Positions 1 through 9,300 of a DNA stretch of 64,000 bases are shown piece after piece (the stretch's first letter is position 1; every line of letters starts with the position of its first letter). The notes below the pieces were generated by a model that saw nothing but the letters and a program-made list of their open reading frames with translations, did no database searches and was not told where the DNA came from. The stretch is from the NCBI GenBank assembly GCA_015664885.1, contig DQPL01000009.1:1-64000 (forward strand), written 5' to 3'. Origin of the DNA: Gemmatimonadota bacterium (GTDB taxonomy: Bacteria; Gemmatimonadota; Gemmatimonadetes; Longimicrobiales; Gaopeijiaceae). A program made the position numbers and the translations under genes.

Positions 1-41
1 CGCTGCAAACATGCCGGAAGACATCCGGCATGTTTGCAGCG
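1..41. repeat. Perfect 18-bp inverted repeat at the window edge
   Basis: Bases 1-18 are the exact reverse complement of bases 24-41, separated by a 5-base loop. It lies inside the aminotransferase reading frame, where the conserved MPDV motif is followed by residues that do not match the usual continuation. A fold-back artefact at a contig end is the simplest explanation. Confidence 0.8.
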
Positions 42-2263
42 GCCACCCAGGGTGGCGCTCCAGCGCTGCCTTGCCCGGCGAACTTGTAGTGGCTCACGTC
101 GATGCACGCTTGAGTACTGCCGTGGTAACCGCCCTCGAGCGATACCACTGCCTCGCCTCCGGTGTGCGCGCGCGCCAGGCGCAACGCGAGCTCGTTGGCC
201 TCGCTGCCGGAGTTTACCAGGAAGCAGACCGAGAGCGCTTCGGGGAATAGCGCCGAGAGTCGCTCCGCGTACTGCAGGATGGCTGTGTGCAGGTAGCGCG
301 TATTGGTATTGAGCACGCCCATCTGACGCCGGCCGGCCCGTACGACCGCAGGGTGCTCGTGTCCCACGTGCGCGACGTTGTTGACGCCGTCCAGGTATTC
401 CCGCCCCAGCGAGTCGTAGAGGTAGGCGCCACGGCCACGCACGACGTGAATGGGCTCGTCGTAGGAGAGACTCAGGTTGGGGCCGAGCACGTCCTTCCGG
501 CGCTGCTCGAGACCGATGGTCTCGACGTAGGTCGTCTCTCCCGGTAGCCGGAGCATGAGATTCGGGTCCGGCGAGAACGACGCCCAAACCGAGCGCTCTC
601 TCGGAAGCGCGACGCCCGGAAACTCTCCTTCGAAGTCGAGCAGATCCGTCATGATCTGGAAGTGCAGGTGCGGGGGCCAATCGCCGTTCTCGGGGTAGGG
701 TCCGACGCGTGCGATCGTCTGCCCGGCCTCGACCGGATCTCCGGGGTCGAGGTTGGCGACCGACGCGCGTTGCAGGTGGCCGTACAGCGTCCAGAACGGC
801 CCGGCGGGCCCCTCGTGCTCGAGGATCACCGTGGGGCCGTAGTCGAGCCGCGTGTCGTTGTCCCGAACACTCTTCACGTGGCCCGCCAGCGGCGCCCGTA
901 CCAGCGCACCCGGCTGCTCGAAGAGATCGATGCCGAGGTGGATGGTGCGCCGTTCTCGCGGGTCGCCTTCGCGCCCGGCGAAGGCGTCCGTCAAGTAGAA
1001 CGCGCGCGGCTCCAGAAAACGCCCGATGCCGAGCGTGATGCCTTGCTCGTGCATGCGTGCGAAGACGCGCGCCGTGAAGTCGTCGGTGTCGTCGGTATCG
1101 CGACCGGTCAGATCGGGACTGCCCACACTCAGGTCGAGCACGCCGATCGCGCCTTCGTCGGTGGGTTGTTCCATCACTGGAATGACCTCCTGCATGGCCA
1201 GCCACGTCCTGAGCGGTGCACTTCGCCGACAGGCGTCGAGGCCGCAGGCGTCTCGGAGGATGCCCGTGGCGATCGCCTCGGGCACCGAATCGAGCGTTCG
1301 CAGCATCTGCCACGCCGGCTGCTCGGACACCAGATGGTATTCGTCTGCGTTGCCTTCCTTCCGCCGCCATGCCGCGATGCACACGCTCTGCCCGAGGCGG
1401 GCCCGCACGAGCGACATCGTGACGTCGACCTCCTGTTCGAGCAGTGGCAGCGTCCCATGGTACCCCCGGGTCAGCGCGGCTGCTGCGGCAAATGGATCGG
1501 GGGTCCCGAGAATCGAGTAGGCGATGGCGATCGCGAGATCGAACGCGCGCGGCGCGGAGTGCGCGTCTCCCAGATCGATAATGCCCGCGACTCGGTATTC
1601 TTCTCCCTCCGTAAGCGATACCAGCACGTTGTGATCGTTGACGTCGCCGTGGATCATCTGGGAGCCGAGGCCGAGGAACTCTGGTTCCTTGGCACGGAAG
1701 GAGGAGATGACTCTTTCGATCAGCGCGCGCTCTTCGCCCTCGAGCAGAGCGAGTCCGCGTTCCATGACGTCGCCGGCGGGTCCCAGCGCCCAGTCCAAGT
1801 CGATGCGGGCTGGAGGGTGGTCGGGGATCGCGCCGAGCGCGCTGGCAAGGTCCGCCATGCGTCGCCCGATGTCCAACATGAGTGCCTCGCTACGAGGACG
1901 GACGGTTGCGAGAACGGTACCAGGCAGGAAGTGGAGGATTCGCAGGCGGTGGGTCGAGCCCGCGGGGTCCACGTGCTCGACGAGTGTCGAACCTGAGCGA
2001 GCCGCGACGAGTCCCGGGACCAGGCCGTTCGTATCTTCCGCCAGCCGCTCGATCATGCGGTTCTCGAACTCGAGAATCGTCTGAGGTTGGTCCGGACAAC
2101 TCACCTTCACGACGTAGCGTACCCCGCCTTCGACCTCGAGCAGAAAGTTGCGGTCTCGGTATCCGGGCAACGGAGTCAGGGTACCGTCGAGACCGTAGTG
2201 CTCGCGGACTGCTTCGAGGGCTACGGCTTCGTCGAGATCGGGACGGCTATGAATGCGGATCAT
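1..2263 (-). CDS. APH / M23 peptidase / class III aminotransferase fusion (3' end cut by window edge)
   Basis: About 754 residues are readable without a stop from an ATG at 2263 to the window edge. The N-terminal third is a phosphotransferase (APH/choline kinase) fold, with HGDVNDHN near residue 205 and DLGD after it. The middle is an M23 metallopeptidase-like domain, with HLGID near 441, YGHL, and HLHF near 533. The C-terminal part is a class III PLP aminotransferase (NSGSEANE near 683, then a GGYHGST segment). Such triple fusions of roughly 1000 residues are known in bacteria, but their physiological substrate is not established; the aminotransferase part is closest in character to the ethanolamine-phosphate phospho-lyase/AGXT2-like group. 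The last codons before position 1 may be artefactual because bases 1-41 form a perfect hairpin. Confidence 0.85.
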   Translation of the reverse strand, partial: MIRIHSRPDLDEAVALEAVREHYGLDGTLTPLPGYRDRNFLLEVEGGVRYVVKVSCPDQPQTILEFENRMIERLAEDTNGLVPGLVAARSGSTLVEHVDPAGSTHRLRILHFLPGTVLATVRPRSEALMLDIGRRMADLASALGAIPDHPPARIDLDWALGPAGDVMERGLALLEGEERALIERVISSFRAKEPEFLGLGSQMIHGDVNDHNVLVSLTEGEEYRVAGIIDLGDAHSAPRAFDLAIAIAYSILGTPDPFAAAAALTRGYHGTLPLLEQEVDVTMSLVRARLGQSVCIAAWRRKEGNADEYHLVSEQPAWQMLRTLDSVPEAIATGILRDACGLDACRRSAPLRTWLAMQEVIPVMEQPTDEGAIGVLDLSVGSPDLTGRDTDDTDDFTARVFARMHEQGITLGIGRFLEPRAFYLTDAFAGREGDPRERRTIHLGIDLFEQPGALVRAPLAGHVKSVRDNDTRLDYGPTVILEHEGPAGPFWTLYGHLQRASVANLDPGDPVEAGQTIARVGPYPENGDWPPHLHFQIMTDLLDFEGEFPGVALPRERSVWASFSPDPNLMLRLPGETTYVETIGLEQRRKDVLGPNLSLSYDEPIHVVRGRGAYLYDSLGREYLDGVNNVAHVGHEHPAVVRAGRRQMGVLNTNTRYLHTAILQYAERLSALFPEALSVCFLVNSGSEANELALRLARAHTGGEAVVSLEGGYHGSTQACIDVSHYKFAGQGSAGAPPWVAAANMPDVFRHVCS

Positions 2264-2300
2264 CCCGTGAGGATACCCGGGCTCGACACCGCCGGCGACC

Positions 2301-3165
2301 TCAGTCCGCTTGCAGAGCCTCCCGCGGATCGACCCGGCTCGCTCACCAAGCCGGTAGAGAGCCCGCCAAGATGGCGACCGCCAGAAGTGCCGCGGCAACC
2401 GCGGCGTAGACAGACGGGTCGCTCGCGGAGACCCCGAAGAGAAGCGGCTCGACGAATGGCGCTGCCGCGAACGCCGCCGCGAGACCGATTCCCACACCCA
2501 CGACCATCAACGCGCGCTGCATGACGAGGTGAACGATTCGCGATACGCCAGCGCCGAGCGCCGACCGCACTCCGAGCTCGTGCTGCCGCAGCGCAATGTC
2601 GAATGGGAGTACCTAATAGAGGCCCCATCCCGCGACGATCAACGCAAGAACGCCGAAGAGCGTGAACATGAGCGCACCCAACCTCCAGGATCTCAGATGT
2701 GGCTCGATGTATCGCTGAAGCGTGTGCACGTTCACGAAGCGAATGAGCCCGGATACGCCGCTCGCTTCGGCGCGTAGCGAAGCGATGTACTCGTCCGCGG
2801 GACCGGTAGTGCCGGCCATGATCGCCTGCGGCGGTCCCGAGAAACTCGGATGCCACTGGTTGACGAAATAGAGAAAGTGATCGTCCTCGACGAGTTCCTG
2901 GCGACGGTGGTTCTCGACTACGCCGACCACCTCTGAGCAGGGCACATCCCCGTCTTCCGCGCGCCCAATCAGCAGGCACTGCCCCAGTGCGTCAGCCTCT
3001 GGCCAGTAAGCGGCGGCCATGCTCTCGCTGACGATCGTCAGCGGCGGTGCATTCTCGGCGTCGGCGGCGGGCTCGCACGCTCGACCCCTGACGATCGTGA
3101 GCCCCATGGCTTCGAAGTATCCGGACCCGACCTTGTTCACGTAGGGACCTCCCGAAGGGTGCCCC
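2301..3165 (-). pseudogene. Decayed MacB/FtsX-like (ADOP-type) permease, 3' remnant
   Basis: One reading frame encodes the typical C-terminal half of a bacterial ADOP/MacB-type permease. It shows a periplasmic VNKVGSGYFEAMG segment, then a membrane helix (LGALMFTLFGVLALIVAGWGLY), RQHELGVRSALGA, two further helices, and the closing ASRVDPREALQAD. The frame is interrupted by TAG at 2613-2615, where relatives usually have Ser, and by TGA at 2343-2345, where PAWRAS is normal. The final stop is TGA at 2301. The 5' half, including the first membrane segments, is absent and the remnant is joined to an unrelated pilin-like 5' end near 3150. It is therefore very unlikely to be functional. Confidence 0.8.
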
Positions 3166-3252
3166 GGAACCGAGCGTGAGGATCGAGAGAAGCACGAGCA
3201 TGTCGCCAATGCTCGCGCCCGACCTTTGGGCGTCCTTCCGGGAGAGCGTCAT
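3150..3252 (-). pseudogene. 5' fragment of a pilin-like gene
   Basis: An ATG at 3252 overlaps the stop of the upstream gene (ATGA). It begins a peptide, MTLSRKDAQRSGASIGD, followed by a hydrophobic MLVLLSILTL stretch. The G/ASIGDML arrangement recalls a type IV prepilin leader and N-terminal helix, though the +5 Glu is replaced. After about 30 codons the sequence enters the permease remnant in a different frame, so the gene is truncated. The prepilin assignment is an inference from a short segment. Confidence 0.45.
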
Positions 3253-3764
3253 GAGCGGGGTCCGGGACCCCAGCCGACCTCGACGTCCCTAAACTGCGGG
3301 TCCGGCTTGGCGGAATCGTAGACGAGTGCGCGTCCGTTGGGGTGTGCGGCCACCAGCTGGTGGACACGGCTGTTCGAACGCACGAAGCGGATGCCGGGGA
3401 TCCGTACCGGCACCTCGTCCAAAGTGCGAGGTATGCGACCGTGCCGAGCCCGGAACACTTCGATTTGCCGTGCTTGCATCTGTAGCGCGGCGACGACGCC
3501 TCGTCCACGCTCCGTGCTCGAAACCTGCGGGAGTGGTGCTCCGGCCAGCCACGGGGGCGAGGCGAAACCGATGTAGGCGGAGAGCCCGAGCACGACCAAC
3601 GACAAGGGCCCCTTCCATTGCCCCGTTCGGCGGCCCTGCTTCGAAGGTTGCCGGTAATTGGCCTCTTTGGTCTCGGCGTGCGCGATCGCCTCGGCCAGGA
3701 GTCGGTTTCGATCCTCGGGGGAGCTGACTCGTTCAGCTGGTGGGTCCAGATCTTCGATTTTCAC
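3249..3764 (-). CDS. Small single-pass membrane protein, unknown function
   Basis: This 171-residue protein reads from a GTG at 3764, preceded by a G-rich ribosome-binding stretch; an upstream TTG at 3806 would add an unlikely arginine-rich tail. Residues 1-55 are charged, 56-75 form one hydrophobic helix (SLVVLGLSAYIGF), and the remainder is exported or cytoplasmic with a HGRIPRTLDEVP segment. Such segments occur in pilin-type and secretion-accessory proteins. The translationally coupled downstream start (ATGA) leads into a pilin-like fragment, consistent with a former pilus-assembly pair. No family was recognised with certainty. Confidence 0.6.
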   Translation of the reverse strand: MKIEDLDPPAERVSSPEDRNRLLAEAIAHAETKEANYRQPSKQGRRTGQWKGPLSLVVLGLSAYIGFASPPWLAGAPLPQVSSTERGRGVVAALQMQARQIEVFRARHGRIPRTLDEVPVRIPGIRFVRSNSRVHQLVAAHPNGRALVYDSAKPDPQFRDVEVGWGPGPRS

Positions 3765-3831
3765 AGGCGCCCCCCGGCGTGCATCTCGTCCTCCGGCCGC
3801 TCTCAATAATACCTCGCTGCGCGTGCCCCGT

Positions 3832-5514
3832 TCAGTCCCGGACCAATTTGCGGTATTTCAATCGATGCGGTTGCACCGCCGCCTCGCCCAAGCGACGGCG
3901 CCGGTCGTCTTCGTATTCGGTGTGGTTGCCTTCGAACCAGATGACCTGAGAATCACCCTCGAACGCGAGAATGTGGGTCGCCACCCGGTCGAGGAACCAG
4001 CGGTCGTGCGAGATCACCAGCACGCAACCGGCGAAGTCCAGGACGGCGTTCTCGAGCGCGCGTAGAGTATCGACATCCAGGTCGTTCGTGGGTTCGTCCA
4101 GAAGCAACACGTTTCCGCCCGACTTCAGCAGCTTGGCCAGGTGCAGGCGGTTGCGCTCGCCCCCCGACAATACCCCGGCCTTCTTCTGCTGGTCTGCGCC
4201 GCGAAAGGCGAACCACGACAGATAGGCACGAGCGTTCACCTCCGCGCGCCCGAAATAGAGAATGTCGTGGCCCCCACTGACTAGGTCGAAGACGCTCTTC
4301 TCGGGATCGAGCTCATCGCGCGACTGATCGACGTAGGCGAGCTCCACGGTCTGGCCCAATTCGAGCGTGCCCGCGTCGGGCTGTTCTTCGTCGACGATCA
4401 TCCGGAAGAGAGTCGTCTTGCCCGCGCCGTTACCGCCGACGATGCCGACGATTGCGCCGGCCGGCACATCGAAAGAGAGATCGTCGATGAGCAACTGGTC
4501 GCCGAAGCCTTTTCGCAGGCCGCTCGCGGTGATCACCGTGCGCCCTAGCCTCGGACCCTTTGGGATCAATATCTCCGCGGTCCGCACCTGTTCGCGTTCG
4601 TCGCGATCAAGTAGCTCTTCGTAGGCCGTGATGCGAGCCTTGCCCTTGGCCTGCCGCGCACGAGGCGACATTCGCACCCACTCCAACTCGCGCTGCAGAG
4701 TCCTTTGGCGGGCTGACTCGCCTTTCTCCTCCACACGCAGCCGCTCACTCTTCTGCTCGAGCCAGGAGGTGTAGTTGCCCTTCCAGGGAATGCCTTGCCC
4801 GCGGTCGAGCTCCAGGATCCACTGCGCCACATTATCCAGGAAATACCGGTCGTGGGTGATCGCTACGATGGTACCCGGGAATGCCGCTAGGTGATGCTCC
4901 AGCCAGGCGACCGATTCGGCATCCAAGTGGTTGGTCGGCTCGTCGAGCAGCAGGATGTCGGGCTGCTCTAGCAAGACCCGGCAGAGCGCTACCCGCCGGC
5001 GCTCACCGCCCGAAAGTGTAGTGACACCGGCGTCGCCGGGGGGCAGGCGGAGGGCGTCCATCGCGATCTCGATCTTCCGGTCCAACTCCCACGCCCCTAC
5101 CGCCTCGATTCTGTCCTGCAGTTTCGACTGCTCTTCGATGAGCGCGTTCATCTCCTCGTCGCTCGAGATCTCACCGAACGTGAGACTGACTTCCTCGAAC
5201 TTGTGAAGAAGGTCGTGGATCTCGGCAACCGCGAGCTCGACATTTCCCTTCACGTCCAGGGACTCGTCGAGCTCCGGCTCCTGTGCCAAATACCCGATGC
5301 TCGTGCCCTTCGCGGCCCACGCCTCACCCAGGAAGTCGGTATCGATGCCTGCCATAATGCGCAGGAGGGAGCTCTTTCCTGATCCGTTCGCGCCCACGAC
5401 GCCGATCTTGGCACCGGGATAAAACGAGAGGTTGATGTTCTTGAGGATCTCCCGCTTTGGCGGGACGATCTTCGAGAGCCGCTGCATATGGTAGATGAAC
5501 TGCGGTCCAGACAT
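3832..5514 (-). CDS. ettA: Energy-dependent translational throttle protein EttA (ABC-F ATPase)
   Basis: This 560-residue protein starts at MSGPQFIYHMQRLSK, the canonical EttA N-terminus; an upstream in-frame start at 5658 would add a non-homologous leader. It has two ABC domains and no membrane segment. Walker A motifs are GANGSGKS near residue 42 and GGNGAGKT near 350, and each half has an LSGGER signature and a LLLDEPTN(H/D)LD Walker B. Between them lies the ABC-F linker, and the C-terminus has the EttA-type RRRLG...PHRLKYR tail. In Escherichia coli EttA binds the ribosomal E site and gates elongation according to ATP/ADP level; the length and motifs agree with that role. Confidence 0.95.
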   Translation of the reverse strand: MSGPQFIYHMQRLSKIVPPKREILKNINLSFYPGAKIGVVGANGSGKSSLLRIMAGIDTDFLGEAWAAKGTSIGYLAQEPELDESLDVKGNVELAVAEIHDLLHKFEEVSLTFGEISSDEEMNALIEEQSKLQDRIEAVGAWELDRKIEIAMDALRLPPGDAGVTTLSGGERRRVALCRVLLEQPDILLLDEPTNHLDAESVAWLEHHLAAFPGTIVAITHDRYFLDNVAQWILELDRGQGIPWKGNYTSWLEQKSERLRVEEKGESARQRTLQRELEWVRMSPRARQAKGKARITAYEELLDRDEREQVRTAEILIPKGPRLGRTVITASGLRKGFGDQLLIDDLSFDVPAGAIVGIVGGNGAGKTTLFRMIVDEEQPDAGTLELGQTVELAYVDQSRDELDPEKSVFDLVSGGHDILYFGRAEVNARAYLSWFAFRGADQQKKAGVLSGGERNRLHLAKLLKSGGNVLLLDEPTNDLDVDTLRALENAVLDFAGCVLVISHDRWFLDRVATHILAFEGDSQVIWFEGNHTEYEDDRRRRLGEAAVQPHRLKYRKLVRD

Positions 5515-5587
5515 GCGGCCGGGGGGCTGGAAAGGAGTAGGGCGCGCCGCGGAATGTAACGCTGCGCGCCCTTCGTGATCCCTTCGA

Positions 5588-5908
5588 TTATCCACCGAGG
5601 CCGGCCACTTCCACTCTCGCGTCGAGCTCACGTTGCAGTGCCGCGACGTGCTCCTCACTCGATCCGTAGGAGCTCAGCCACAGCCCGACGTGCGGCCATT
5701 CCAACTCCACGAAGAGCAGGCTGTCGTCCAGATCGGCCAGCGTGCCGGCGAAGTGGTAACCGGGTCGAGCAGACACGATCTCGCTCCCGTGTGCGGTGTC
5801 GAGTCGTAGGTCGAACGGTGCGCCGGGGGCAAAGCCGGCGGCAGCCGTGACCGGCGCTCCCCCAAGCAGGCGATCCCAAACGACGTCGCGGGCGAAGTCG
5901 GTGGCCAC
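5588..5908 (-). CDS. Small SRPBCC/START-like protein or fragment
   Basis: A 106-residue frame starts from GTG at 5908. Its second half, with GYHFAGTLADLDDSLLFVELEW and LWLSSYG, resembles the C-terminal strands and helix of SRPBCC-type proteins. A complete SRPBCC domain is about 140-160 residues, so this may be missing the N-terminal strand and helix. The ribosome-binding site is poor and too close to the GTG, and the region upstream is occupied by a receiver-domain gene on the other strand. A 5'-truncated remnant is therefore possible. Confidence 0.45.
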   Translation of the reverse strand: MATDFARDVVWDRLLGGAPVTAAAGFAPGAPFDLRLDTAHGSEIVSARPGYHFAGTLADLDDSLLFVELEWPHVGLWLSSYGSSEEHVAALQRELDARVEVAGLGG

Positions 5909-5937
5909 CCTCTCCGGAGCTAGAGGTTGCGGAGAGC

Positions 5938-6319
5938 GTGACGGAGCTGCTTCTCGTCGTAGACGACGATCCCTCAGTGCTGCAGGTCGCCAGCAAGATG
6001 CTGAAACGGGGGGGGCTATGAGGTCCTCAGCGCAGGTGGAGGCGCCGAGGCTCTCACGATGGCGGAGGCGAGTGAGGGACGAATCTCACTGCTGCTCACG
6101 GACGTGGTGATGCCCGGGATGGGCGGGCGCGAACTCAGTGAGCTTTTCCGTGCGCGTTACCCTGCGGTGCGAATCCTCTTCATGTCGGCCTACACCGAGG
6201 ACGAGATCATTCTTCAGGGTGTGCGCGTCGCCGAAGTGGACTTCATTCCCAAGCCGTTCACAGTGCAGGGGCTTAGGGACAAGGTCCGCACCCTGATCGA
6301 TCGCAACGGCGCAGAATAG
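5938..6319 (+). pseudogene. Response-regulator receiver domain, frameshifted in a G8 run
   Basis: From GTG at 5938 the sequence reads VTELLLVVDDDPSVLQVASKMLKRGG and then hits TGA. Removing one G from the run of eight at 6008-6015 restores YEVLSAGGGAEALTMAEA and a full receiver domain. That domain has LLTDVVMPGMGG (phospho-acceptor Asp), FMSAY (conserved Ser) and IPKPF (conserved Lys), and ends at 6319. The downstream frame has its own ATG at 6059 but would lack the acidic pocket. The sequence style matches the C-terminal receiver of CckA-like hybrid kinases, yet no kinase lies upstream. A homopolymer sequencing error is as likely as real inactivation. Confidence 0.75.
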
Positions 6320-6391
6320 CTGAATTGTCTGCCGTGTCGGGAGGTACCGGCGCGTACCGCGCCCTCCGAGGGCCCGGCGGGCAGCTAGCCG

Positions 6392-9300
6392 CTAGTTTCC
6401 ACCGCCCCCCGGGCGCCCTCGCGCGAGCGCCCTGTAGTACTCCTCCACGAGCTCGCGATACCCGTCGGGCACCTCGTCTGAGCCTGTGAGCGCCGCACCT
6501 TGCTCGGGCTCGCCCTCCACCTCGCGGCGTAGCCCGAACTCGAGACGCTTCAGGCTGTTGAGAAGGTCCTCGTTGAGCGCTGCAACCTGAGCGGGGTCAG
6601 CATAGATGCCTTCCCGCTCGAGTCTGGCCATGGCCTCCAGGACTGCTTGGAGATCCTGAGCAGATCCTTGCTCGGCCTCGCGTAGCCGGTCCTGAAGTGA
6701 GCGAACCTGATCGGTGCGTTGACCGAACTCACCACGCAGCTGTCGGATCTCTTCATCGGTGAACGGGCGCGGGTCTCCGCGTACGGCTCCGCTGTAGTAC
6801 GAGCCGTCTCGTCGGTCTGACGAGTATCCGTCGGGCCCGCCGCCGCCTGCCTGGCTGTTCTGCCCTCCGCGCTGGCCACCTTGGCCCTGCTGGCCCTGGC
6901 CTCGCTGACCGTCTTGACCTTGCTGGCCTTGGCCCTGCTGGCCTTCCTGACCTTGCTGGCCTTCTTGGCCCTGCTGACCTTGGCCTTCTTGTCCTTGCTG
7001 CTGGCCTTCTTGACCCTGCTGCCCCTCCTGCCCTTGCTGTTGCCCTTGGGCGAGGCGCCTGTCCATCGCTTCCAGGCTGCGAACGAGTTCGCGGGCTTCC
7101 TCGAGCGCCTGCTCGAGAGGGTTCACTTCACGCTCGCTGGAGGCACCTGCCGCCCGCTCGAGCTGGTCGCGCAGGGCTTGCAGGTCCGACTCGATGTCGA
7201 GCTCGAGGGTGACCGCGGACTGCGGGTCCCACTGCTCGATCGTGCCGCGCGAGTACTGCAGCTTCTCTTTCAGCTTGGACTCGCGGATTTGCGTCGCGGC
7301 TTCCTGGAGCGCGCGCGCGGCTCCAGGATTGTCGGCCCGGCTGTTCGCGGCGGCCTGATCCAGTTCGCGCTCGAGGTCCTGGACCGTCTCGTGCATCTGG
7401 TCCTTGCGTTCGCGGAGCTGGTCGATGGTTTCCCTCCGCTCAGCCCCAGTCGCTGGAAGCCCCCGCACGTCCCGCTGGACCTCTCGCTGTTGCCGCTGTA
7501 ACTCCGCGACTCGCTCGATCGCGTTCTCCGCGTCGCGCAGTGCGCGATCCGCACGCGCCTCTTCGAGTTGGCGCCGCACGTCCTCCAATCTTCTCTGCGC
7601 CTCCGTCGCCTGACTCTGCCCGGCGGTGCCGCCTTGCGCTGCTGACTGCCGCATCTGTTCGGCCGCCTGTTGCAAATCGCGTGCGTTCTGCTCGAGTTGC
7701 GCGTCATTGTTCTCGCGCGCCAAGCGCTGAAGCTGCCTCGCGGCCTCTTCGACCTGTTCCGCTAAATCCCTCTGGGCTTGGCCGCCACCAGCCGAACCCT
7801 GCTGCGCCTGCGCCCGTCGTCGTTGCCTTTCAGCCTCCTGCTCCTGCCGGCGCGCGAGCTCCTTCAACTGCTCGATCAGCTCATCGACCTCGTTGTCGGA
7901 CTCTTGTTGCTGCCCGCGACGGACGATCTCGTATTGGTTCTTGAGCTTGTCGAGCTCGAGTTCGAAGAGGTCGGCAAGGTCTTCGGCCGCTTGTTGCCCG
8001 GCGCCTCCTCCGCCCCCCTGCTGATTCTGTTCTTGCTGCACGTAGCGCTCGTAGGTCTCCTCAGCCTGCTGAAGGAAGCGCAACGCGGTTTGCTCGTCGG
8101 GCAATGCAGCGCGCAACTCCTGCGCCGCGAGATCCTCCTCCGCCTTGCTCATCGCCTCCACCGCCTTCGGGAGGATGGCGGACACGTCTCGGAAGCCTGG
8201 ATCTGTGCGCGTCAGCCCACGGTTTTCCATGCGCTGCAGGAGTGTGCCGACTTGCTCCTTCAGTCGTCCCTGGGCGAGCGATACGCTGACCACGTTCTCG
8301 CTGAACTCGCTCGCGCCGTAGCTGTCCTCCTGGCGGATGAGATTGAAAGTGGCCGAGATCACCTGCCGTTGCATCTCGGACAGCGCGGTCTCCTCCTGCT
8401 GCCCACCGCCGCCACCGCCGCCACCTTGCTCAGCTTGGCGATACGCACGCTCGAACGGGCGGACGCTCAGGAAGAACATGTCGCTCGAGACCGGCTTGCC
8501 ACCGGAGCGGGTTCGGTTGTCCCGCACGAGCGCGTAGTAGGACACCAGGTCACCGACCTCCAACTCCGAATCCTCGAGAAAGAGCGTGTGGCCTGTGGAG
8601 ACTTCAGACAGCGAGGCACCCGATCCTTCGAAGATCGACAAAGTGTCCTCTTCACCGCCGTTGACCGAGTAGACCAGGCGGATGTCTCCGATGCCGTAGT
8701 CGTCGTCGGCGCGCACCTCGAGGTACACCTCCTCGATCGGCGAGGCGGTGATGTCCCGCCCGGGGTCCGAGAACCGGATCGACGGTGCCCGATCAGCGAG
8801 CACGTCGATGTTGTATTCGGGCGACGCCGGCACCATCTCGCCGTTGTCTCGGGCGAGCACTATCGAATAGAAGCCGGGCTCAGACACGGTGAACGAAGCG
8901 AGCAGCGTACCGTCGGCTTCTACCGTGAGGTCCGTTACAGGCGCCCCGTCCCTGAGCAACTGACCGCCTGGCGTCGCCATGGTCGGGTGAATACGAACAT
9001 CGACGCGGGTGCCTGCGAGGGCCGCGACATCACCGCCGTCCTCTCGCGTCCGGGGATCGAGGCCCGTGTAGCGCGGGAAGTAGTAGGTGAGGTCGAGTCG
9101 GTCCACATGGGGAAGGTCTGCGACATCGATCGAGAACGTGGAGGATCGGATTCCAGCGGACTCGACGAAGTATTCGGTGCGGTCATCCACCGCCAATAGC
9201 ATGACTTCGTAGCCGTCGATCGGGTCTCGCAGCATGCTGAGTCGCTGGAATGTCTCATCGGACCCCGAACGCATGAACACCGACACGTCTCCACCGTCGA

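Noticed and set aside
662-1996. Long plus-strand open frame of about 444 codons
   Set aside because: It is antisense to the phosphotransferase/M23 part of the fusion gene, which has clear homology on the minus strand.
2260-2979. Minus-strand frame of 239 codons overlapping the fusion gene start by ATGA
   Set aside because: It is Arg-rich and is a shadow of the decayed permease, which reads in another frame.
6860-7060. Possible CRISPR-like repeat array
   Set aside because: Repeat units are translated as a Gln-Gly-Glu tract and have no unique spacers.
7778-9199. Long plus-strand open frame of about 473 codons
   Set aside because: Antisense shadow of the DUF4175-like gene, caused by high GC; no family recognisable.
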